The position numbers and the translations under genes were made by a program. Below the pieces are notes generated by a model. The model was not told the origin of the DNA, did not search any database, and worked only from the letters and a program-made list of their open reading frames with translations. This document shows, piece after piece, positions 57,679 through 64,000 of a DNA stretch of 64,000 bases. This DNA comes from Pseudomonas sp. 102515. Lineage in GTDB: Bacteria; Pseudomonadota; Gammaproteobacteria; Pseudomonadales; Pseudomonadaceae. The first letter of the stretch is position 1. The number at the start of each line of letters is the position of its first letter. Where the stretch lies: NCBI RefSeq assembly GCF_031085165.1, contig NZ_JAVHTY010000001.1, positions 1,302,001 through 1,366,000 of the forward strand, read 5' to 3'.

Positions 57679-58539
57679 ATGCAGTGGGACAAGGGACAAC
57701 GTAGCGACAACGTGCAACAGGCCAGCGGTGGACGCGGCATGAAGATCGGCGGCGGCCTCGGTCTGGGGGGCGTGGCCCTGGTGGTGGTGTTCGGCCTGCT
57801 CAGCGGCCAGAGTCCGACGCAGATCCTCGGCAACCTGATCAGCCTCAGCGGCCAGAGCGCGCCGAGCCAGCAGGAGACCACCGCGCCGGCCGACAATCGC
57901 CAGGTGGACTTCGTCCGCGTGGTGCTGGGCGAGACCGAAAACACCTGGACGCGCATCTTCCAGGCCCATGGCGAGCAGTATCAGCCGCCCAAGCTGGTGT
58001 TGTTCAATGGACAGGTGCAATCCGGTTGCGGTGGCGCCACCGCGGCCAGCGGCCCCTTCTATTGCCCGGTAGACAGCAAGGTCTACCTAGACCTCACCTT
58101 CTTCCAGGAACTGCAGCAGCGTTTCGGCGCCGATGGCGATTTCGCCCGTGCCTATGTGATCGCCCACGAGGTCGGCCACCATGTGCAGAACCTCAGCGGC
58201 ACCACCAGCAAGATGGAAGCGGCGCGCCGTCGCGGCATCCCCACCGAGGGTGCCACCGGGCTATCGGTGCGCCTGGAATTGCAGGCCGACTGCTATGCCG
58301 GGGTCTGGGCCAACGACGCCCAGAAGCGGCTGAACTGGCTGGAGCCGGGTGACCTGGAGAAGGCGCTGAACGCTGCCAACGCCATTGGCGATGACCGCCT
58401 GCAACGCCAGTCCCAGGGCCGCGTGGTACCGGATTCCTTCACCCACGGCAGCTCGGCGCAACGGGTCAAGTGGTTCCGCGCCGGCTTCGACAGTGGCAAG
58501 GTGGAGAGCTGCGATACCTTCGCCGCCAAGGCGCTCTGA
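57679..58539 (+). CDS. YpfJ-family neutral zinc metallopeptidase
   Basis: A protein of 286 residues. One hydrophobic segment at residues ~22-42 follows a short cytoplasmic tail with a conserved MQWDKGQRSDNV start. The zinc motif HEVGHH gives H163, E164 and H167, with a downstream E in RLELQADCYAG as third ligand. The fold belongs to the YpfJ/zincin-like metallopeptidases, membrane-anchored with the peptidase outside the cytoplasm. Physiological substrate unknown. The next hydrolase gene starts 20 bases later. Confidence 0.9.
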   Translation: MQWDKGQRSDNVQQASGGRGMKIGGGLGLGGVALVVVFGLLSGQSPTQILGNLISLSGQSAPSQQETTAPADNRQVDFVRVVLGETENTWTRIFQAHGEQYQPPKLVLFNGQVQSGCGGATAASGPFYCPVDSKVYLDLTFFQELQQRFGADGDFARAYVIAHEVGHHVQNLSGTTSKMEAARRRGIPTEGATGLSVRLELQADCYAGVWANDAQKRLNWLEPGDLEKALNAANAIGDDRLQRQSQGRVVPDSFTHGSSAQRVKWFRAGFDSGKVESCDTFAAKAL

Positions 58540-58559
58540 TCACACTGGAGAACCCCCCA

Positions 58560-59561
58560 ATGCGTCGCCTGCTCGCGCTGTGCCTGGCCCTGGCCTGGGG
58601 CTCCGCCAAGGCGGCGCCCCATGAGGGGGTCGCCCGTATCGTCAGCGACCGCCTGCCGATTGGCCAGGCGCAGGCTACCCTGCAGCTGTCGGCCGACTGG
58701 AACCAGCCCCATCCGGAGATCCGCCGCGCCCTGGTGATCGTGCATGGCCGCCTGCGCAATGCCGCGACCTATTTCCGTTCCGGCGAGACGGCCACGGCGG
58801 CGGCCGGCGCCGCGGCGGACACCCTGGTGATCGCGCCGCAGTTCCTCAACGAAACGGATGTCCGGCTTCATCGGCTACCGGACACCCTGCTGCGCTGGCA
58901 GGGCAATGCCTGGATGGGCGGCGAGCCCGCCCTGGGTCCGCAGCCGCTGAGCAGCTTCGCGGTGTTCGATGCCCTGCTCGCACGGCTGGCGGAGCGCCGC
59001 CTGCTGCCCAATTTGCAGGAGGTGGTGATCGCCGGGCATTCCGGCGGTGGCCAGGTGGTACAGCGCTACGCCGTGCTCGGCCAGGGCGAGCGTGCCCTCG
59101 CCGCCCGTGGCATCCGCCTGAGATACGTGGTGGCCAATCCGTCGTCCTATGCCTATTTCGATGCCCGCCGTCCGGATGCCCAGGGCCAGCCCCTGCCCTT
59201 CGCCGACGCCGCCAGCTGCCCGGATTTCGACACCTGGAAATACGGCATGCAGGGTCTGCCGGCCTATGCCGAAGGACGCACGGCGGCCAGCCTGGAGCAG
59301 CACTATGCGGGGCTCGACCTCACCTATCTGCTGGGCGCCGAGGACACCAACCCCAACCATCCGGCGCTGGACAAGGGTTGCGCCGCCGAGGCCCAGGGCG
59401 CCTATCGCCTGGCCCGCGGGCTGAATTACTACCGTTACCTGCAAGGCCGTCATCCGGGGCTGCGCCAGCCGCTGATCGAGGTCCCCGGCGTCGGCCACAA
59501 CGGCGACGCCATCTTTACCTCGCCCGCAGGCCGCCGGGCGCTGTTCGGCGCCAGCGACTAG
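58560..59561 (+). CDS. Secreted/periplasmic alpha/beta hydrolase
   Basis: About 333 residues from the ATG at 58560 after GGAG. A signal peptide is evident (MRRLLALCLALAWGSAKA-A). The nucleophile elbow is IAGHSGGGQVV (serine), and a late EVPGVGHNGDAIF supplies the histidine. The fold resembles fungal/bacterial secreted serine hydrolases of unknown function. It may be co-transcribed with the YpfJ-type peptidase (20-base gap). Substrate unknown. Confidence 0.85.
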   Translation: MRRLLALCLALAWGSAKAAPHEGVARIVSDRLPIGQAQATLQLSADWNQPHPEIRRALVIVHGRLRNAATYFRSGETATAAAGAAADTLVIAPQFLNETDVRLHRLPDTLLRWQGNAWMGGEPALGPQPLSSFAVFDALLARLAERRLLPNLQEVVIAGHSGGGQVVQRYAVLGQGERALAARGIRLRYVVANPSSYAYFDARRPDAQGQPLPFADAASCPDFDTWKYGMQGLPAYAEGRTAASLEQHYAGLDLTYLLGAEDTNPNHPALDKGCAAEAQGAYRLARGLNYYRYLQGRHPGLRQPLIEVPGVGHNGDAIFTSPAGRRALFGASD

Positions 59562-59563
59562 CG

Positions 59564-61753
59564 TCAGCGCTCCAAGGCGGCGGGCGCGTCCAGCAGCTCC
59601 CGCACCTGGGCGACCAGGGCCTCCAGGGTGAAGGGTTTGCCCAGCAGCGCCATGCGCTCGCCGACCAGGGGCACGGGAGGTTCGTTGCCCGCCGCATAAC
59701 CGGTGATGAAGAGAATCGGCAGGTGAGGTCTGAGGGTACGGGCCGCCCCGGCCAGCAAGCGGCCGTTCAACCCCGGCAACCCGACATCGGTGATCAGCAG
59801 GTCGAAGCCCTCGCCTTCGCGCAGCGCCGCCAGCGCCGCTTCGGCATCGACGGCGTCGCGATAGCGCCAGCCGAGGTCGACGCACACCTGCACCAGCAAC
59901 TGGCGAATGACCGCATCGTCTTCCACCAGCAGCACCCGGACGCCGGGCAGCGCACGGGCGGCCGGGGCGCTGGCGACGGTCAGGGGGGCGTGGACGGCCA
60001 TGGCCGGATGGCGCGGCAGCAGCAGCCTCACGCGGCAGCCCTGCCCCGGCGCGCTGGTCACGCTCACCTGGCCGCGGGACTGGCGCACGAAGCCATAGAT
60101 CATGGACAGCCCCAGGCCCGAGCCCTGGCCCACTGGCTTGGTGGTGAAGAAGGGCTCGAAGACGCGCTCCAGCACCGCTGGCGTCATGCCCACGCCATTG
60201 TCGCCCACCTCGATCAGCAGGTAGTCGCCCGCCGGCAGCGCCGGATCGGTGTCGGACTGCACCCAGTTGCGTGCGCGGATGGTCAGGGTGCCGCCCGCCG
60301 GCATGGCATCGCGGCTGTTGATGGCCAGGTTGAGCAGGGCATTTTCCAGCTGGTGCGGATCGGCGTCGACCAGCCAGAGTTCGGCGTCCAGTTCCAGTTG
60401 GCAGCGGATCTGCGGCCCCAGGCTGTGCAGCAGCAACTCCTGGAAATCGCCGATCAGCCGGGCGACGTCCACCGCCTGGGGATTGAGTGTCTGACGGCGG
60501 GAAAAGGCCAGCAGCCGATGGGTCAGACTGGCGCCCCGGCCGACCGACTGGGTGGCGGTATCGAGCAGGCCGCCGACCCCGTTCAGAGCCTCCGGCGCCA
60601 GGCGGCGGCGCATGAGATCCAGGCTGGCCTGGATGCCGGCCAGCAGGTTGTTGAAATCATGGGCGATGCCGCCGGTGAGCTGGCCCACGGCTTCCATCTT
60701 CTGCGCCTGGCGCAGCAGCTCTTCGGCCTGGGCGCGACTCTGCATCTCTTCACGCAGCTGGCGATTGCTCTCCTCCAGTTCGGCGGTTCGTGCGCGCACC
60801 TGGAGCTCCAGGGTGGCGCGTTCGCGACGCAGGGCCTCCTCGGCCTCGCGGCGGTCGTCGATGTCTTCGCTGGTGCCGTACCAGCGAATCACGGCGCCCG
60901 CTTTATCGCACCGCGGATAGGCGCGGGTGCGCAGCCAGCAGTGGCTGCCGTCCGCCACCCGCACCCGGTGCTCCCGGTCGTAGGCCTGACCGGTGCGGCG
61001 CGCGGCGTCCCAGGCCTGCCGGGTCGCCCGGCGATCGTCCGGATGCAGCAGCGCCCAGAAGCTCTCGGCTTCCAGTACCGGCTGGCCGGTCAGCTGCTGC
61101 CAGCGCGGCGAGAAGACCATGCGCCGACCACTGGGATCGCAGGTCCAGGTGTATTGGGGATTGAGCTCCACCAGGTGCCGATAGTGGTCTTCGCTCTCGC
61201 GCAGCTGCAGATCCGTCTGATGACGCTCGATGGCCAGGGCGGCGGTCTCGGTGACCAGGCGGAAGGCGTTGCGCTCGGCGGCCAGGGGGCGCCGCGGCTC
61301 CAGATAATAGTTGGCGAAGGTACCCAGCAACCGGCCATCCAGCGCCAGCAGCGGCATCGACCAGCAGGCCCGCAGACCGTAGCGCAGCGCCAGATCGCGA
61401 GCGCCGGCCCACAGCGGATCGCAGGCGATGTCCTCGACATAGACGGCTTCGCGCCGATAGGCGGCGGTGCCACAGGAGCCCGCCAGCGGACCGATCTCCA
61501 GCCGACCGAGATCGCGGCTGTAGGCTTCCGGCAGACTCGGCGCGATGCCGTCCTGCAGATAGCGGCCATCCTCGCTGAGCAACAGGATGCAGGCATGCAG
61601 CCGGACTTGGGCCAGGGCCTCCACCCGCTGCAGCAGCGCATGCAGCACCTGGGTCAGGGGCAGCCCGGTGGCAAGGCTCTCCAGCGCCTGGCGCTCGTAC
61701 TGGCGCAGATCGCTGGAGGGTGGCTGATCGCTCGAAGGCGTGTGGAGGCTCAT
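59564..61753 (-). CDS. GAF-PAS hybrid histidine kinase with receiver domain
   Basis: A protein of 729 residues. A GAF domain lies at about 20-175, a PAS/PAC at about 185-305, then a coiled coil. The H-box is [11 protein letters not shown] with H365; the N, G1 and G2 boxes of the ATPase lie between about 465 and 580 ([32 protein letters not shown]). The C-terminal receiver at ~605-729 has EDD (611-613), phospho-acceptor D656 ([10 protein letters not shown]) and the later FITGY. There are no transmembrane helices, so it is cytoplasmic. No cognate regulator is adjacent, and the signal is unknown. Confidence 0.92.
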   Translation of the reverse strand: MSLHTPSSDQPPSSDLRQYERQALESLATGLPLTQVLHALLQRVEALAQVRLHACILLLSEDGRYLQDGIAPSLPEAYSRDLGRLEIGPLAGSCGTAAYRREAVYVEDIACDPLWAGARDLALRYGLRACWSMPLLALDGRLLGTFANYYLEPRRPLAAERNAFRLVTETAALAIERHQTDLQLRESEDHYRHLVELNPQYTWTCDPSGRRMVFSPRWQQLTGQPVLEAESFWALLHPDDRRATRQAWDAARRTGQAYDREHRVRVADGSHCWLRTRAYPRCDKAGAVIRWYGTSEDIDDRREAEEALRRERATLELQVRARTAELEESNRQLREEMQSRAQAEELLRQAQKMEAVGQLTGGIAHDFNNLLAGIQASLDLMRRRLAPEALNGVGGLLDTATQSVGRGASLTHRLLAFSRRQTLNPQAVDVARLIGDFQELLLHSLGPQIRCQLELDAELWLVDADPHQLENALLNLAINSRDAMPAGGTLTIRARNWVQSDTDPALPAGDYLLIEVGDNGVGMTPAVLERVFEPFFTTKPVGQGSGLGLSMIYGFVRQSRGQVSVTSAPGQGCRVRLLLPRHPAMAVHAPLTVASAPAARALPGVRVLLVEDDAVIRQLLVQVCVDLGWRYRDAVDAEAALAALREGEGFDLLITDVGLPGLNGRLLAGAARTLRPHLPILFITGYAAGNEPPVPLVGERMALLGKPFTLEALVAQVRELLDAPAALER

Positions 61754-61844
61754 ATGGCTGGCCCGACCTGATCCGAAGCGGGCATCTTAGCCAGCGGCCA
61801 GGCAAACAACAGACTATTTACGCCTAACGGACAAATTTCCGGCG

Positions 61845-62432
61845 TCAGAGCGCCGCCAGGATCTCCGCGCAGGTCTCGAAGCGCTGGTCACGCGCCGCCG
61901 GCCAGGGGTCGCCCGGCTGATTGACCTGCAGGGTATGGCAGCCCACGGCTCGGCCGCACTCCAGGTCGTAGCGGTGATCGCCGACCATCACCAGGCGGGC
62001 CGGCGCCACCTGCCAGAGGTCGGCCAGCCGCAGCAGGCCACCCGGATCGGGCTTGGGCGCCGCCTCGTCGCGCCCCAGCACGGCAGCCGGATCGAAGCAG
62101 TCTTCCAGGCCGATGGCGGCCAGGGTCAGCAGCGCCAGGTCGCGGGCATTGCGGGTGAGGATGCCCAGCGGGCGACCCTCCTCGTGCAGGCGACGGATCA
62201 GGGCCACCGCCCCCGGCGCCGGGCGGGCGGCAACGGCCAGTTCGCGTTCGTGCTCGAACAGCCAGGCGTGCTTGGCCTCGCGCTCGGTGGCCGGCAGCTC
62301 CGCCAGGTGGTGGAGGATGTCGGCCTGCTCGGGAATGCCCAGGTGCCGGCGAATGGCGGCGAAGTCGTGTACCGCCAGGGTCAGGGTGCCGTCCAGGTCG
62401 AACACCCAGTGGCTGAGGTGACGCAATGTCAT
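61845..62432 (-). CDS. HAD-family hydrolase (phosphatase-like)
   Basis: About 195 residues from the ATG at 62432 (MTLRHLSHWVFDLDGTLT) after AGGA; the longer upstream reading is not real. The four HAD motifs are there: DLDGT with the nucleophile D12, LTRN in motif II, the lysine in KPDPGG, and VGDHRYDLECG in motif IV. It is a phosphoglycolate-phosphatase/beta-phosphoglucomutase-like phosphatase of unknown substrate, divergent from a second HAD gene. Confidence 0.9.
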   Translation of the reverse strand: MTLRHLSHWVFDLDGTLTLAVHDFAAIRRHLGIPEQADILHHLAELPATEREAKHAWLFEHERELAVAARPAPGAVALIRRLHEEGRPLGILTRNARDLALLTLAAIGLEDCFDPAAVLGRDEAAPKPDPGGLLRLADLWQVAPARLVMVGDHRYDLECGRAVGCHTLQVNQPGDPWPAARDQRFETCAEILAAL

Positions 62433-62532
62433 GCAGGGATCCTTTGGCAGGGGATGACCTTCGGGCACTCCGGGGGAACCCCCGTCACCCGTGCTCCGTC
62501 TGGTGGAGACAACCTTCTGCAGGAGTCTACCC

Positions 62533-63276
62533 ATGACGACGACCGTCCGGGCGCTACTTTTCGATGTCTTCGGCACCGTGGTGGACTGGCGCGGCAGCCT
62601 GGTCGAGGGCCTGCAGGGGCTGGCCGCCAAGCATGGCGTCCAGGGCGACTGGGAGCGGCTGGCCGATGCCTGGCGCGCCGAAGCCTACGAGGCCATCCTG
62701 CCGCAGATCGCCGCCCGCAGCCTGCCCTGGCTGCCCCTCGACGAGGTGCATCGCCTGGCGCTGGACGAATTGCTGCCACGCCATGGGCTGGTCGGCCTGA
62801 CCACCGCCGAGGTGGCCTGGATCAATCGCCTCTGGCACCGGCTGGCCCCTTGGCCCGACGCCGTGCCGGGCCTGCAGCGGCTGCGCCAGGGCTATCCGGT
62901 CTGCGCCCTCTCCAATGGCAACGTCAGCCTGCTGCTGAACATGGCCCGCCACGGCGGGCTGCCCTGGGACATGCTGTTTGGCGCCGATCTCTTCCAGCGC
63001 TACAAACCGGCCGCGGAGGTATACCTGGGCGCCTGCGCCCTGCTCGACCTGCAACCGGAACAGGTGATGCTCTGCGCCGCCCACAATGGCGACCTGCAGG
63101 CGGCCAAGGAGCTGGGGCTGGCCACGGCCTTCATCCAGCGCCCACGGGAAAAGGGGCCGGCCGGTGGCGAGATGTCCAGCGGCGGCTGGGATCTCGAAGC
63201 GAGCGACCTCCAGGATCTCGCCGATCAGCTGGGCATGCCGACGCTCGCGGGCGATCAACCTGACCCCGACGATTGA
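62533..63276 (+). CDS. Haloacid dehalogenase type II (HAD superfamily)
   Basis: A protein of 247 residues from the ATG at 62533 after AGGAG. The nucleophile is D11 in LLFDVFGTVVDW, characteristic of L-2-haloacid dehalogenases; SNGN supplies motif II, YKPAAEVY the lysine, and AAHNGDLQAAKELG motif IV. It should displace halide from (S)-2-haloacids by an aspartyl-ester mechanism, although natural substrates may differ. It is divergent from the HAD phosphatase (100-base gap). Confidence 0.92.
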   Translation: MTTTVRALLFDVFGTVVDWRGSLVEGLQGLAAKHGVQGDWERLADAWRAEAYEAILPQIAARSLPWLPLDEVHRLALDELLPRHGLVGLTTAEVAWINRLWHRLAPWPDAVPGLQRLRQGYPVCALSNGNVSLLLNMARHGGLPWDMLFGADLFQRYKPAAEVYLGACALLDLQPEQVMLCAAHNGDLQAAKELGLATAFIQRPREKGPAGGEMSSGGWDLEASDLQDLADQLGMPTLAGDQPDPDD

Positions 63277-63330
63277 GCGCGGCCCGGGCGCTTCGGTATC
63301 CTGCCGGATACTTTTCGTCAGGGCACCGCC

Positions 63331-63957
63331 ATGGGTTTTCTCGACAAGCTGCGCAAGAAACGTGAACGCCAGGCCCTGGCCACCCTGCCCCGCCTGCACC
63401 AGCGCACGGCGCGCCTGCGGCGCGAGCTGCCCGACTACGAGATCGGCGCCGGCACCTATGGCGCGCCGAAGGTGTTCGATCTCAAGGAGGGCGCCACCCT
63501 GCGTCTGGGCCGCTACACCTCCATCGCCGAGGGGGTGCGTATCCTCCTCGGCGGCCTGCACCGGCTGGACTGGGTGACCACCTATCCCTTCCCCGCCTTC
63601 GTCGACGACCTGGCCCACATCAAGGATCATGGCGGCACCCGGGGTGACGTGGTGATCGGCAGCGACTGCTGGATCTGCACCGATGCGCTGATCCTCTCGG
63701 GCGTCACCATCGGCCATGGCGCCGTGGTGGCCGCCGGTGCCGTGGTCACCCGCGACGTGCCGCCCTATGCGGTGGTGGGCGGCAATCCGGCGCGCTTCAT
63801 CAAAGGGCGCTTTCCCCAGGCCACCTGCCAGGCGCTGCTCGACATCGCCTGGTGGGACTGGCCCGAAGCCGAGATCCTCGCCGCGGGCGAATACCTGTGC
63901 AGTGCCGATATCGACGGCTTCATCGCCTACGTCCGGGAACGCCATCCGGCGCCCTGA
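63331..63957 (+). CDS. Hexapeptide-repeat O-acetyltransferase (CatB/Vat-like)
   Basis: A protein of 208 residues. A basic N-terminal helix ([16 protein letters not shown]) precedes a left-handed beta-helix: [77 protein letters not shown]. This layout belongs to the xenobiotic/chloramphenicol acetyltransferase LbH group. It may acetylate a sugar, a lipopolysaccharide component or an antibiotic; the target is not readable. A 54-base gap follows the haloacid dehalogenase gene. Confidence 0.88.
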   Translation: MGFLDKLRKKRERQALATLPRLHQRTARLRRELPDYEIGAGTYGAPKVFDLKEGATLRLGRYTSIAEGVRILLGGLHRLDWVTTYPFPAFVDDLAHIKDHGGTRGDVVIGSDCWICTDALILSGVTIGHGAVVAAGAVVTRDVPPYAVVGGNPARFIKGRFPQATCQALLDIAWWDWPEAEILAAGEYLCSADIDGFIAYVRERHPAP

Positions 63958-64000
63958 TCGGCTCGTTCGGAACTCAAGACGGCCTCCAGCGCTCACCTTC

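Noticed and set aside
59378-61771. Long open frame (797 codons) on the plus strand opposite the hybrid kinase
   Set aside because: No domain signature; the minus-strand frame has complete GAF, PAS, HisKA, ATPase and receiver motifs.
61845-62630. 66-residue N-terminal extension of the HAD phosphatase
   Set aside because: It overlaps the divergent dehalogenase gene and its promoter; the ATG at 62432 has an AGGA site and starts right before the DLDGT motif.

Overview
This is a GC-rich chromosomal window from a gammaproteobacterium, most likely a Pseudomonas. The guess rests on gene types: an OprD-family porin, an mntH/mntR pair, a guaB-guaA operon, Pseudomonas-style dispersed palindromes and many MFS, LysR, TetR and MCP genes. 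The P. oryzihabitans/psychrotolerans/oleovorans side of the genus is a loose guess. There is no rRNA or other marker gene to confirm it. I saw no tRNA, rRNA, CRISPR array or intact insertion sequence.

Layout. 1-9.4 kb: the 3' part of a large superfamily-I helicase fused to a nuclease domain, an OprD-type porin, a DNA/RNA non-specific endonuclease, a divergent MFS/TetR pair and an unknown membrane protein. 9.5-12.9 kb: mntH and mntR, divergent around a 16-bp palindrome, then a soluble PAS-PAS chemoreceptor. 13-18.8 kb: an MFS/acetyltransferase pair with its LysR neighbour, then arsR-acr3-arsC-chrA for arsenic and chromate. 18.9-23.4 kb: a glycine/aspartate-rich putative surface protein, a DJ-1/PfpI protein and a GGDEF-EAL protein.

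23.4-41.4 kb looks like acquired DNA: visibly less GC-rich, with long non-coding stretches, an N-terminally shortened tyrosine recombinase and a right edge against the 3' end of guaA, a known integration hotspot. It has three modules. The first (24.7-32.6 kb) has an aspartate:alanine antiporter, aspartate 4-decarboxylase, a DASS organic-anion transporter, a D-lactate-type dehydrogenase and a lactate permease, and reads as a carboxylate exchange and proton-consuming system. The second (33.8-39.0 kb) has two SDR+VOC enzyme cassettes, a saccharopine-dehydrogenase-like protein, and TetR and AraC regulators; the TetR promoter region carries three similar palindromes. The third is a membrane chemoreceptor with a histidine-rich transmembrane region.

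41.4-44.6 kb: guaB-guaA, with a perfect 30-bp palindrome between the genes. 44.7-50.8 kb: a TonB-dependent receptor under a Fur-box-like site, then a translationally coupled periplasmic binding protein, two permeases and an ATPase for ferric-siderophore uptake; no siderophore biosynthesis genes are present. 50.9-64 kb: ordinary metabolic and signalling genes (2-hydroxyacid dehydrogenase, alpha/beta hydrolases, TauE/SafE transporter, PRISE-type reductase with divergent LysR, zinc alcohol dehydrogenase, YpfJ-type metallopeptidase, hybrid histidine kinase, two HAD proteins, hexapeptide acetyltransferase). Several families of short dispersed inverted repeats sit between genes here and at 3.95 kb.
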